Origin: Aquimarina aquimarini
GTDB lineage: Bacteria; Bacteroidota; Bacteroidia; Flavobacteriales; Flavobacteriaceae
NCBI RefSeq assembly: GCF_900299535.1
Contig: NZ_OMKE01000006.1
Span: 97,882-161,881 of the forward strand
Reading direction: 5' to 3'
DNA length: 64,000 bases
Below the pieces are notes generated by a model that did not search any database, was not told the origin of the DNA, and was given only the letters and a program-made list of their open reading frames with translations. Position 1 is the first letter of the stretch, and each line of letters begins with the position of its first letter. A program made the position numbers and the translations under genes. This document shows positions 28,448-36,912 of the stretch, in pieces.

Positions 28448-28925
28448 TATATTAATTTTATTTTTGACTTTAATTGCTTGTAAACAAGCTACTAAATCCG
28501 AAGCAAAAAATGATGAGACTACTAAAGCTGCAACTAAGGTAAATAGTCAGTCAGAAAATGTAGTTAAAACACATCAAGACAATTCATTAAAGATTGAATT
28601 GACTATTCAAGAATTTTTGAAGCAATTAAAAGTTGCGATTAAAAACAATGACATTAACTATATAGAAAACTGTATATCATTTCCTTTTGAACATAAATCT
28701 GGAGGAGAATTAATAGATAGTTACAATAACTATAAAGAGATTATAACAGGTAGTGAATTGTTTAATAAAATAGAAAAAGCTAATTATTTCAAAGACTGTA
28801 ACGATGAAATAAAAAAAGTAAAATATTATTGTATCACTTATTTTGATGATATATTGGATGTAACTTTTTATGCAGTTAAAAAAAATAATCAATTCAGATT
28901 AGTAAGAATGGAAACACCTAATTAA
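28431..28925 (+). CDS. Lipoprotein overlapping effector, candidate immunity protein
   Basis: Encodes 164 residues from the ATG at 28431 (an ATG at 28422 adds three residues). Signal and lipobox are clear: MKKLLSILILFLTLIACK. The mature part is charged and alpha/beta (FLKQLKVAIKNNDINYIEN then TYFDDILDVTFYAVKKNN), without a recognised family. It overlaps the end of the peptidoglycan-hydrolase gene. An envelope-located partner overlapping an effector gene is what one expects of an immunity protein, but this is inferred from position only. Confidence 0.75.
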   Translation: MKKLLSILILFLTLIACKQATKSEAKNDETTKAATKVNSQSENVVKTHQDNSLKIELTIQEFLKQLKVAIKNNDINYIENCISFPFEHKSGGELIDSYNNYKEIITGSELFNKIEKANYFKDCNDEIKKVKYYCITYFDDILDVTFYAVKKNNQFRLVRMETPN

Positions 28926-28940
28926 TATAGATGGTGAGTT

Positions 28941-29060
28941 ATGAAAATTAAAATTTTAATAATTGTTTCATTCATTTCATTAGTTTGTTGTAAGGTTGAT
29001 GAGTCAGGTGTAAAAACTAGTAAAAAACAGGATGGTATTACCCCAAGTAGAGAATGGTAA
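28941..29060 (+). CDS. 39-aa lipoprotein
   Basis: Begins MKIKILIIVSFISLVCCK, a complete lipoprotein signal, and ends after only about 22 mature residues (GITPSREW). The stop codon overlaps the ATG of the next gene (ATGGTAA). It may be a tiny lipoprotein or the 5' remnant of a longer duplicated immunity-type gene. Confidence 0.5.
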   Translation: MKIKILIIVSFISLVCCKVDESGVKTSKKQDGITPSREW

Positions 29061-29692
29061 AAAATAAGTTAAAAATGATTAGAATTAGATTAGCCATAAT
29101 AATTGCTTTACTCTTTATTTCATGTAAAGAAAATAAAGCTAGTAACGCCTCTTTACCACTTCAGAATCACTCAAAAAACACTTTTGAGCAAGTAGAGGAA
29201 AAGGGTAAAGAACTCCAAAATGGATTAATTGGTCAAAAATATAAGTCAATAGATGAAATTGCAGAATTTAAAAATTTATCATCATCGGGTATTTTTCCTA
29301 TAGGTTATTTAAGAAACAACGAAAATGGGTACGCAATCAATAAACTTTATAATAAAGAGAAATTAGCCTATTTAGTCTTTGTTAAAGTATATAATTATAG
29401 TACCAATAACAATGGAAATAGCACTACTTTTAAAATTTTAGATTTAGTAGATTTTAAAAATGAAAAGTTGAAAGCTTTGCTAATGAGTGACAACGCTAAT
29501 CTTTTCCTTAATTCTAGTTACTTTAAGGGCAAATATGATGATGAAATTATCACAATCGCAAAATATGAAGGTGATGATCAGCAATTTTACAAGAAAATTT
29601 ATAAAGCTTGGCGAGCAGATCGAAAAAAGGAAAAGATTATAGAAATACCTGTAGATGGTATTAAAATTGAGAATATGGATTATGGGCTTTAG
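29054..29692 (+). CDS. Lipoprotein in effector island
   Basis: Encodes 212 residues; an ATG at 29075 (MIRIRLAIIIALLFISCKEN) is also possible and begins right at the lipoprotein signal. The mature protein shows alternating strands and helices with no recognised family. It overlaps the short lipoprotein before it and the leucine-rich protein after it, so it belongs to one transcription unit with the effector. Possible immunity or accessory factor. Confidence 0.7.
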   Translation: MVKNKLKMIRIRLAIIIALLFISCKENKASNASLPLQNHSKNTFEQVEEKGKELQNGLIGQKYKSIDEIAEFKNLSSSGIFPIGYLRNNENGYAINKLYNKEKLAYLVFVKVYNYSTNNNGNSTTFKILDLVDFKNEKLKALLMSDNANLFLNSSYFKGKYDDEIITIAKYEGDDQQFYKKIYKAWRADRKKEKIIEIPVDGIKIENMDYGL

Positions 29693-31559
29693 TGTAAATA
29701 ATACATTAAGATTGTTATTTTTCACTTTCTTTTTAAATAGTTTATCACTCTTTTCTCAAGAAAAAATATGGAAAGATTATTTATATCCTAAAGATTTTAT
29801 AAAATTTCATAATGAGAATTATACGGTTTGCGATAGGAGTGTTTATATTGAAAATACTGATTTAAATAACGTACAATTACTGAAAAACTTAACTAAAGTT
29901 AGGGTCGGATTAGTTATTAAAAACAATAAGGAATTAAATAATTTACAAGGATTAGAAAATTTAAAAGAAGTACATTCAATAACAATAAAAGAAAACCCCT
30001 TATTAATTGATTTAAAGGGACTGCACAATATTCACGGTGAAATTAAATCAGGTATTGAGATTTCTAACAATAAAAAACTAGAAGATATATCTGCATTGAG
30101 TAAGATTAATAAGTGTGGAGGAATATACATTTCCTCTTGGAGTATTAAAAAAATATCGTTCCCTCTTATAACAAATATTGATGGAGACATTGAGTTACGT
30201 TCAAGTAAATTAAACTCTTTATCTTTTAAAAATCTAACAAAGATTGAAAATGGAGGGCTTACTATTTTAGGTTCTAAATTGACTATTATTAACGGGTTTC
30301 CAAAACTTAAGTATATTGATAAAAGACTAACTATAAATTTAAACAGATATTTAAAGGATATAAACCTCAATAGTCTTAATAAAATTGGTTGGTTAAATTT
30401 TAATTTAAATGATAGTATTGTTAACGTTTCAGGATTAAAAAAACTGAAAGAATTAACATCAGTTAACATTGTAAGAAATGAGAGTTTAAAACAGTTTATA
30501 AGTTTTAAACCACTAAAAATAAATAATATTACTGTTACTGGAAATACCAATTTAGAAAATTTGGCATTTTTATCTAAAAATAAGAATATAATACTTGATA
30601 GAGTAGAAGTTTATAATAATCCTAAGATTTTAGATTTACAAGGTTTTGATAATGTCGAACGTATAAATAGATTAGTTATTAAATGGAATGAGAAACTCAA
30701 AAGCTTATCCAATCTTAGTAACTTAATGTGGGTTGGTAAAGAATGTTTAATTAAAGAAAACAATGCGTTAGTTAATTATGATTTACCTTTAATATTTTTT
30801 AAAAATATTCATGAGGTAAATGTTAATGTAAGAGATATTGAAAAAACTATTTTCTATGATGTAGACACTTTTTTGTTATTTCAGTTGTCTAAATCAAAAT
30901 TAAAAAAATATCAACTCAACAACTTAACTCGACAAGATTCTAGGCTAATTAGAAATCTTATATATGCAAAAGAAAATTATCATTTTGACAGTAAATTCCT
31001 TAGAGATTACTTTTATAAATATTTTAATTTCACCAATCAGAATCAGATACAACATCAAAAAATAAGTTTAAACGATTATGAAACTTATAATTTAAACTTA
31101 ATTAAATCTAAAGAAAAAAAGTTAACAGAGATTATAAAAAAAATATTAACCGATTTCAAAACAAAAGATTTAGTTGAAATACCTAAAGATTTTCAAGTTT
31201 TCGAAAAGCATATCAAAAAATTCATACGTAATATAGAAGTCAATAACCTTAATTCAATACCCTTACAGTTATACGGCAATAGGTTATTTAATTTTGATAT
31301 ATCAGAAAGAATAGAAACTAATGTAAACGAAGGTTTTAAAGAAATTGAAAAAGAGAGCATGGATTTAGAGCCTATACATGATTTTATAGGTATTACTTTT
31401 ACAGGATTAAATAAATTTCACATAACTATTTTGAATAATTATTACAATGAATACAATACTTTATATTATGATGAAATAAATATATATTATGAAATTAAAG
31501 ATAATTTAACAAAAATTCTCAATTTTGAGAAATTAAATGGTAGTTATGAAAGTGATTAA
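29682..31559 (+). CDS. Secreted leucine-rich receptor-L-like protein
   Basis: From the ATG at 29682, 625 residues with signal peptide (LRLLFFTFFLNSLSLFSQ). The first ~370 mature residues are imperfect repeats of about 22-25 residues with Leu/Ile/Asn spacing (e.g. ELNNLQGLENLKEVHSITIK, IDLKGLHNIHGEIK, ILDLQGFDNVERINRLVIK), like receptor L-domain or leucine-rich folds. The C-terminal third is helical and charged. An ATG at 29655 also exists but precedes the signal by nine residues. The start overlaps the previous stop by 11 bases. Role unknown; a surface-exposed binding protein or large immunity factor is possible. Confidence 0.72.
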   Translation: MGFSVNNTLRLLFFTFFLNSLSLFSQEKIWKDYLYPKDFIKFHNENYTVCDRSVYIENTDLNNVQLLKNLTKVRVGLVIKNNKELNNLQGLENLKEVHSITIKENPLLIDLKGLHNIHGEIKSGIEISNNKKLEDISALSKINKCGGIYISSWSIKKISFPLITNIDGDIELRSSKLNSLSFKNLTKIENGGLTILGSKLTIINGFPKLKYIDKRLTINLNRYLKDINLNSLNKIGWLNFNLNDSIVNVSGLKKLKELTSVNIVRNESLKQFISFKPLKINNITVTGNTNLENLAFLSKNKNIILDRVEVYNNPKILDLQGFDNVERINRLVIKWNEKLKSLSNLSNLMWVGKECLIKENNALVNYDLPLIFFKNIHEVNVNVRDIEKTIFYDVDTFLLFQLSKSKLKKYQLNNLTRQDSRLIRNLIYAKENYHFDSKFLRDYFYKYFNFTNQNQIQHQKISLNDYETYNLNLIKSKEKKLTEIIKKILTDFKTKDLVEIPKDFQVFEKHIKKFIRNIEVNNLNSIPLQLYGNRLFNFDISERIETNVNEGFKEIEKESMDLEPIHDFIGITFTGLNKFHITILNNYYNEYNTLYYDEINIYYEIKDNLTKILNFEKLNGSYESD

Positions 31560-31663
31560 GTTTCATAAGAAATAGTAGGCATTACTTTTATTTATAATAT
31601 GCATATGCTATCCCCCTGCTATCGTAAATTTGTAGATTAAACGTATAATTTCAAACTAAAAAA

Positions 31664-31726
31664 ATGGAATATCCCACAGATATAGAAAAAATAGTAACCC
31701 CGTATATTAATCCTAATTTTCTATAA
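31664..31726 (+). CDS. 20-codon leader ORF coupled to next gene
   Basis: ATG at 31664 opens MEYPTDIEKIVTPYINPNFL and stops at TAA 31724-31726, where the A is shared with the ATG of the next gene (TAATG). This could be a leader peptide, or the start of a longer protein broken by a frameshift. Confidence 0.35.
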   Translation: MEYPTDIEKIVTPYINPNFL

Positions 31727-32190
31727 TGCTGGATGCTACTACCTATAAAAAACATATCAGTTCTTATGAGTGTATGTTGTTAAGCTTTCTAAGTTTAAGT
31801 AGAGAATGTATAAAGAACGAATTATACAACCCTGCTATTGTCGTTTTTGATTATCAAGAGCGAATTATTTGTAATAGATATTTTAATATTGAGTATGTAG
31901 AAAATCATTCTGATGACAGTACTAATTTTAGGTTAGAATTAATTGAAGATACAAGAAATGATCGTATTTATTTTATGCTTCAAGAAAAATCGAAACCAGA
32001 CAATGTGGTGTTTCATTGGTTAAAGTATTCAGTACTTTTTAATAATCTTAACCATATAGATTACAGTAAAATTGTTGATTATATCATTGATAGGCAACAG
32101 CTAAAAAAAGACCACGAGGTTTTAAATTTTGAACTATTGCTACACCGTATCAGTTTTGAAACTGGAGATTGGCATATTAAAAAGCCCTAA
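31726..32190 (+). CDS. Hypothetical protein, 154 aa
   Basis: No signal peptide or membrane helix; composition suggests an alpha/beta cytoplasmic protein (NPAIVVFDYQERIICNRYFN, RIYFMLQEKSKPDNVVFHWL). The sequence is rich in Asn, Tyr and Asp, like other small genes downstream of effectors. It lies at the end of the PAAR/effector island and is coupled to a 20-codon frame. A cytoplasmic immunity or adaptor role is possible but not shown. Confidence 0.6.
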   Translation: MLDATTYKKHISSYECMLLSFLSLSRECIKNELYNPAIVVFDYQERIICNRYFNIEYVENHSDDSTNFRLELIEDTRNDRIYFMLQEKSKPDNVVFHWLKYSVLFNNLNHIDYSKIVDYIIDRQQLKKDHEVLNFELLLHRISFETGDWHIKKP

Positions 32191-32295
32191 AAAAATAACA
32201 TCTTCATCATGCTCTAAAAACTAGAGTTCACTCTTTACTCTAATATCGTTACTTATTAAAATATAGATTTAATTAATATTTTTTCATACTTTTAC

Positions 32296-32307
32296 ATAAG
32301 TACTTAT
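32296..32307. promoter_or_regulatory. Palindrome ATAAGTACTTAT before MarR gene
   Basis: A perfect 12-bp palindrome, 10 bases upstream of the MarR start. MarR proteins commonly repress their own operon by binding such sites. Confidence 0.45.
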
Positions 32308-32317
32308 ATAACTGCTT

Positions 32318-32800
32318 ATGAATGATAAATTACGTCAATATGGTGAATTAGGCTTAGGCTCCAGACTAAAGAGACTTAGTGATTTGATGATGAGGGAAAC
32401 ACAAATCACATACGACTCTCTAAATATAGATTTTGATCCTTATCTATTTCCAATTTTTAAAGTAATAATTGACACGAAACTAGCTACTACCACAGATATT
32501 CAAGAAGCATTGCAATATACACAACCTGCAATCACACAAGCATTAAATAAATTGATCGACAAAAAATTGGTTACCTATAAAACTGATAAAGCCGATAAAC
32601 GAAAAAAACTCTTTAGACTTTCTGTAAAAGGAAAAGAAATCCATCAAAAAATGAAACCTCTGTGGTGTATCATTGATGAACAATTAAAATGGCTTACCGA
32701 AGGTAGTGCTACAAGTTTGACACACCGCCTTACATTTATAGAAGATCAATTAAACAAAAAATCTTTAAGTCAAAGAATTCTTGAAAAATATAATGCATAA
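32318..32800 (+). CDS. MarR-family transcriptional regulator
   Basis: A 160-residue winged-helix protein. The DNA-binding part is visible (IDTKLATTTDIQEALQYTQP, ITQALNKLIDKKLVTYKTDK, ADKRKKLFRLSVKGKEI), with dimerisation helices at both ends. The GNAT gene begins 13 bases downstream, so the two form a small operon; the ligand and targets are unknown. Confidence 0.9.
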   Translation: MNDKLRQYGELGLGSRLKRLSDLMMRETQITYDSLNIDFDPYLFPIFKVIIDTKLATTTDIQEALQYTQPAITQALNKLIDKKLVTYKTDKADKRKKLFRLSVKGKEIHQKMKPLWCIIDEQLKWLTEGSATSLTHRLTFIEDQLNKKSLSQRILEKYNA

Positions 32801-32813
32801 CATTTTAAAACAG

Positions 32814-33287
32814 ATGAAAACAACGATTATACCTTTTGAATCCAAATATGCCAAAGAGTTTGCTAGCCTTAATGTTGAATGGTTAGAAAAACATTTTGTA
32901 GTAGAACCACATGATATCGATTTATTAGAAAGATGTGAGGAAACAATTATCAATCAAGGTGGTTATATTTTTTTTGCTAAAGCAGATAATGAAATTGCTG
33001 GTACATTTTCATTAATCAAAATTGAAGATGGAGTTTATGAATTAGGAAAAATGGCAGTATCTCCAAAATTTCAAGGTAAAAAGATAGGCCAACAATTGGT
33101 GCAGTATTGTATTGATTTTTCTATACATCAAAATTGGAAAAAACTAGTTCTTTACTCTAATCGAGTTTTAGAAAATGCCATATACATCTACAAAAAGCAT
33201 GGGTTTAAAGAAATTAAACTAGAAGACACCCCTCCTTATCTACGAAGCGATATTAAGATGGAGCTCATTCTACCCGTAACATCTTGA
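32814..33287 (+). CDS. GNAT-family N-acetyltransferase
   Basis: From the ATG at 32814, 157 residues (an earlier ATG at 32781 lies inside the MarR gene). The acetyl-CoA binding motif A is clear: LGKMAVSPKFQGKKIGQQLV, with later motif B NAIYIYKKHGFKEI. It transfers an acetyl group to an unknown amine. Position after a MarR regulator is common for this subgroup. Confidence 0.9.
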   Translation: MKTTIIPFESKYAKEFASLNVEWLEKHFVVEPHDIDLLERCEETIINQGGYIFFAKADNEIAGTFSLIKIEDGVYELGKMAVSPKFQGKKIGQQLVQYCIDFSIHQNWKKLVLYSNRVLENAIYIYKKHGFKEIKLEDTPPYLRSDIKMELILPVTS

Positions 33288-33630
33288 AATAAATCTCCTA
33301 CAAAGTATTTATTCTAAATCCCTCTTTACATACAAAAGAGTCAAATCCCTTTTTTGAAAAGGGGTAAAAACCCCTTTTTTTCCAAGCCTCTCAATCAACT
33401 GAAAAAACGCTAAACAGCAAAAAACTACTTGTTTTCAACACTTTACACACGAATCTATCCAATAAAATGAGGCATTCTTTTTTTTAAGCTACAGAATAAC
33501 AGTACTTTTATTTGAGGAAAATACTGACAAATAGAGTAATTGTAAAAACGCTTTAATCCAAAGCTGAAGATATAATCAATTATCTTTTAACAAGTGTTTC
33601 TCTTTACAAACATCTTAAAAGCTTAAAAAA
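33288..33630. other. Intergenic region with third GGGG-W6-CCCC motif
   Basis: 343 bases without a gene. It carries the palindrome at 33361-33374 and, near 33488-33501, the sequence AGCTACAGAATAACAG, which resembles GGGCTACGGAATAAGA at 36601-36616 after the regulator gene of the same cluster. Confidence 0.5.
33348..33381 (+). terminator. Alternative hairpins at GGGG-W6-CCCC motif (copy 3)
   Basis: AAAAGGGG (33357-33364), TAAAAA, CCCC (33371-33374) and seven T form a terminator-like hairpin. The same AAAAGGGG can also pair with the CCCTTTT just upstream (33348 onward), so two exclusive structures are possible. It follows the MarR/GNAT pair by about 60 bases and lies 257 bases before the next start. 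Confidence 0.55.
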
Positions 33631-34338
33631 ATGTACAAAAAAACCAACCTATTCGGATACCCTATTATCATTCTTTTGACAGTCTTACTTACGCTGTCAC
33701 TTAGTAATTGTAACACTAAAAGTGAGCCGACTAAAGAAGAAGAAGTACCTAAAGAAATTATCTCTTACAAAGACGCTGTTGAACTTTATCAAACATATAC
33801 AGAAAATCGCGCTTGTATCATTAAAGTCTTTGAAGGCAAAAAAGACAGTACATTAGACAGCTTATGTCCATCCAAAAGAAAACCTAATGAAAAATTTGTG
33901 CCTTCACGCTCTTTTCATTTAGACAAAAAATTTCTGGATGATTATATCTCCTATATAAATAGAATAACGCCTGACTCTATTAAAATTACAGGGTATCGCT
34001 TATATCTAGGAAACTATCCTGATAAAAAAAGATTTGATGATGGAAAGCCTATTCCCGACCCTAGAAGAAATACGTTTTTTATAACACCTACTACACTTAT
34101 AGATGGCTCAAATATACATCGTGGGTTTACCTTTGTAGATAGAAATAATGATGGCAAACCAGAAATATTATATCTAGAAGATGAACTAGAGCGAGGCCAA
34201 CAACCGTATCAAAATAGCAACTCACCAAAAGGAAAAATTAATACCGCGAGTTTCTTTTCATTTAGCAGTAGCGCTTATGGAGGAGCATATAGTACAATAG
34301 GAAATGAAGTAGGAGGTTACCCCCCTAATATTCAGTAA
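33631..34338 (+). CDS. Lipoprotein of two-component cluster
   Basis: Encodes 235 residues. The signal is LTVLLTLSLSNCNT with lipobox Cys27. The mature part has no known domain; a calcium-loop-like segment DRNNDGKPEILY lies near residue 170, and the C-terminal 45 residues are Ser/Gly/Asn-rich (FFSFSSSAYGGAYSTIGNE). The membrane-protein gene starts 17 bases after it and the NarX/NarL-like pair follows, so it may be a sensor input or an output of that pair. Confidence 0.75.
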   Translation: MYKKTNLFGYPIIILLTVLLTLSLSNCNTKSEPTKEEEVPKEIISYKDAVELYQTYTENRACIIKVFEGKKDSTLDSLCPSKRKPNEKFVPSRSFHLDKKFLDDYISYINRITPDSIKITGYRLYLGNYPDKKRFDDGKPIPDPRRNTFFITPTTLIDGSNIHRGFTFVDRNNDGKPEILYLEDELERGQQPYQNSNSPKGKINTASFFSFSSSAYGGAYSTIGNEVGGYPPNIQ

Positions 34339-34354
34339 CAATATATACAATAAA

Positions 34355-35002
34355 ATGAGCTTTTTATCTGATTTAAGAACATTCATAATTATATTTCAAT
34401 TAATAACCTCGGTAATTGGCTCAATTTATTTTTATAAGTACAAAAATACTTTTTTAAAATATTTTTTGATTGTACTCTGGTACATAGCTCTTAATGATTT
34501 ATCTGGATTTCTTTTAAGAAACAATAACTACAGGGTTGAAATCCTATACAATACTTATTATTTAATAGTTTTCAGCTATTTAATGTTTCTTTTCAGGAAC
34601 TACGTCACAAACAAAAAACACAAAAAAGCCATACTATTATTTATCTGTATTTATATTTTGGCCTTTCTTGTTAATGGTTTTTTTCAAAATTACTTAATTG
34701 AATATTCTAGAACACCATATATTATTGGAGCTAGTTTCTTAGTAATAAGCGTTATATTTTATTATATTGATATTTTAAATTCGGAAAAAGTATTATATGT
34801 AAATAAAAATTTATTGTTTTGGATAAGTACTGGGGTATTAATATACTACTCTGGCAATATTCCATATAAAATTGTGAGGAGTTACGCTAAACAATTAGTT
34901 GATGTACCAATCGAATTCTTGGTTCTTTGTATCTTAACCATTGTAATGAATATTTGTTTTATCATAGGCTTTATATGGGGCAACAACAAACAGCAATATT
35001 AG
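34355..35002 (+). CDS. Multi-pass membrane protein before kinase
   Basis: Encodes 215 residues with about six to seven hydrophobic helices evenly spread and short loops; no enzymatic motif. Its 3' end overlaps the kinase start by 28 bases, which points to tight co-expression. It could provide the sensing membrane module for the kinase, whose own N-terminus has only one helix. No family recognised. Confidence 0.75.
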   Translation: MSFLSDLRTFIIIFQLITSVIGSIYFYKYKNTFLKYFLIVLWYIALNDLSGFLLRNNNYRVEILYNTYYLIVFSYLMFLFRNYVTNKKHKKAILLFICIYILAFLVNGFFQNYLIEYSRTPYIIGASFLVISVIFYYIDILNSEKVLYVNKNLLFWISTGVLIYYSGNIPYKIVRSYAKQLVDVPIEFLVLCILTIVMNICFIIGFIWGNNKQQY

Positions 35003-35769
35003 TGGCAAGCATCGTTCTTGTAGTGATCATTATTTTATTGATTACATTGTTTACTATTTTTCAAAAAAGGAAGAATAGCTTATTGTTACAACAAAAAGAA
35101 GCTGAAAAAAAGTTTGAGACTGCAATTGCAGAGACACAAATAGAGATTAGAGAAGAGACCCTGCGTAATATCAGCTGGGAGTTACATGATAATATTGGCC
35201 AGCTACTCACGCTGGCCAAAATACAAGTTAATATTGCTCAAGACGACCCTGAAAAATTAACTGAAGTTACCGAGACTATTAGCAAAAGTCTTACAGAATT
35301 ACGCTCTTTATCAAAATTAATCAACCCAGATGCCATAAAAAACTTAAGCCTTACTGAAGCTATAACACTAGAAATAGAGAGATTTAATAGAATGCAATTC
35401 ATAAAAGCGACCATTACTAGTAATGAGGAAATAGAGGAACTAGACAACAAAGCAGAAATTATTATTTTTAGAATATTACAAGAATTCTTTACCAATACGA
35501 TCAAACATTCTAAAGCATCAAATCTGGATGTTGATGTACATTATACCCAGGATCAATTGGTAATTCATGCCAAAGATGATGGTGTAGGTTTTGATCATAC
35601 CAATTGCACGAGCAAGCAAGGAATAGGATTAGGCAATATGAAAAACAGAGGCAAGCTAATTAATGCAGAGGTAGCGCTAACTTCAAAAAAAGGAAAAGGA
35701 ACGACTATAAAATTAACCTATCCTTATAAAAAAGAAAGCTTAATTATATCAGATAGTGAAATTGTATAA
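34975..35769 (+). CDS. NarX-type sensor histidine kinase
   Basis: From the ATG at 34975 (MGQQQTAILV), 264 residues: one membrane helix (residues 7-28), a coiled-coil linker, a HisKA_3 dimerisation domain with phosphoacceptor His71 in SWELHDNIGQLLTLAK, and a HATPase domain with N-box EFFTNTIKHSKAS, G-boxes DDGVGFD and GIGLGNMKNRG. An earlier ATG at 34927 would add 16 residues with no features. The NarL-like regulator follows and is its likely partner. Confidence 0.92.
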   Translation: MGQQQTAILVASIVLVVIIILLITLFTIFQKRKNSLLLQQKEAEKKFETAIAETQIEIREETLRNISWELHDNIGQLLTLAKIQVNIAQDDPEKLTEVTETISKSLTELRSLSKLINPDAIKNLSLTEAITLEIERFNRMQFIKATITSNEEIEELDNKAEIIIFRILQEFFTNTIKHSKASNLDVDVHYTQDQLVIHAKDDGVGFDHTNCTSKQGIGLGNMKNRGKLINAEVALTSKKGKGTTIKLTYPYKKESLIISDSEIV

Positions 35770-35856
35770 CATATCTTTACTCAATATATATTTTTGAGCA
35801 AAAAAACGAATCAATTATTCATTACAAAATCTGATATCACAGAAAAAAATAACAGC

Positions 35857-36495
35857 ATGAAATACTCAGTTGTAATCGTAGAAGATCATATTTTACTATC
35901 TCAGGCATTATCGGGGCTTGTAAATGCATTTGCTAAATTCAAAATTCTATATATCTGCAAAAACGGAAAAGAATTACTAACTCGATTCAAAGATCCAAAA
36001 AACATTCCTGATATTGTTCTTATGGATATCAATATGCCTATTATGAATGGGATTGAGACCACCACAATATTAAACAAAGAGTTCCCACAAGTCAAAGTAC
36101 TGGCTCTATCTGTAGAGGAAGAAGAAAGTACTATCTTAAAAATGCTAAGAGCAGGCGCAAAAGGATATTTACTAAAAGATACTGAGAAAAGCATTTTAGA
36201 AAACGCCTTGATACAAGTGCAGGAAACAGGTTTTTATCACACCAAAAATGTTACCAAATTATTAATAGGATCTCTCAATCAAAAAGAAGAGAACACGGTA
36301 GTACTCAAAGACCGTGAAATAGAATTTATAAAGCATGCCTGTACAGAAAAAACATATAAAGAAATCGCCAGCGATATGTGTTTGAGTCCAAAAACAATAG
36401 AAGGCTATAGGGATTCTATTTTTGAAAAACTAAATCTAAAAAACAGAACTGGCCTAGTTATCTATGCTATTAAAAGCAAGTTATTTGTTCCATAA
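35857..36495 (+). CDS. NarL/LuxR-family response regulator
   Basis: From the ATG at 35857 (MKYSVVIVEDHILL), 212 residues. Receiver domain with Asp57 in DIVLMDINMP and a C-terminal LuxR-type HTH (LKDREIEFIKHACTEKTYKE, then CLSPKTIEGYRDSIFEKLNL). A TTG at 35794 would add 21 residues and is less likely. Acts downstream of the adjacent HisKA_3 kinase. Confidence 0.93.
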   Translation: MKYSVVIVEDHILLSQALSGLVNAFAKFKILYICKNGKELLTRFKDPKNIPDIVLMDINMPIMNGIETTTILNKEFPQVKVLALSVEEEESTILKMLRAGAKGYLLKDTEKSILENALIQVQETGFYHTKNVTKLLIGSLNQKEENTVVLKDREIEFIKHACTEKTYKEIASDMCLSPKTIEGYRDSIFEKLNLKNRTGLVIYAIKSKLFVP

Positions 36496-36575
36496 AATGT
36501 TTGTTCACTTTATACAAATTGAAGTGATTTAACCTTTTTTGATTCTGGCGAAAAATAGTTATTTTTTGATCAATT

Positions 36576-36594
36576 GAAGTGTTTTTTACACTTC
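36576..36594. promoter_or_regulatory. Inverted repeat GAAGTGT-T5-ACACTTC
   Basis: A perfect 7-bp inverted repeat with a five-T centre, 81 bases after the regulator stop. The T run is in the loop rather than after the stem, so a protein-binding site is at least as likely as a terminator. Confidence 0.45.
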
Positions 36595-36878
36595 ATAGCA
36601 GGGCTACGGAATAAGAAAAAGACAAAAACTGAGTGAAAAAGAGCATTTTTACAGCGAATTGAAAAAAGTTTAAACCACTTCGTTATACATATAAGTCATA
36701 ACACTACTCTTTTTATAGTTTTTTTAAAATCAAAAAACTACCTTTATACATATTATAATTACTTTTGGCCCGTTTATTGATTAAACCGAAAGGCAAAATC
36801 ATAGTACACTATGGTTTTACAGCATTTTTTTTAATAAACTAACCATCTTATACTTCTCTAAAAACAGTGTTTTTTGTT

Positions 36879-36886
36879 TATTTTTG
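36879..36886 (+). promoter_or_regulatory. Possible -7 element of rpoN promoter
   Basis: TATTTTTG matches TAnnTTTG and lies 26 bases before the ATG at 36913, allowing a short leader. No convincing -33 element is seen. Confidence 0.35.
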
Positions 36887-36912
36887 TGAGTAGAAGAACA
36901 TTGATATTTTTT

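Larger units (their letters stand above)
36496..36912. other. Intergenic region before rpoN with direct and inverted repeats
   Basis: No gene is seen in 417 bases. AATTGAAGTG occurs at 36517-36526 and 36572-36581; the second is part of the inverted repeat GAAGTGT-T5-ACACTTC (36576-36594). GGGCTACGGAATAAGA follows at 36601. The rpoN promoter is near the end. Confidence 0.5.

Noticed and set aside
36576..36594. Terminator of the NarL-type regulator
   Set aside because: The stem is only seven pairs and the T run lies in the loop, not after the stem; kept as an inverted repeat of unknown role.
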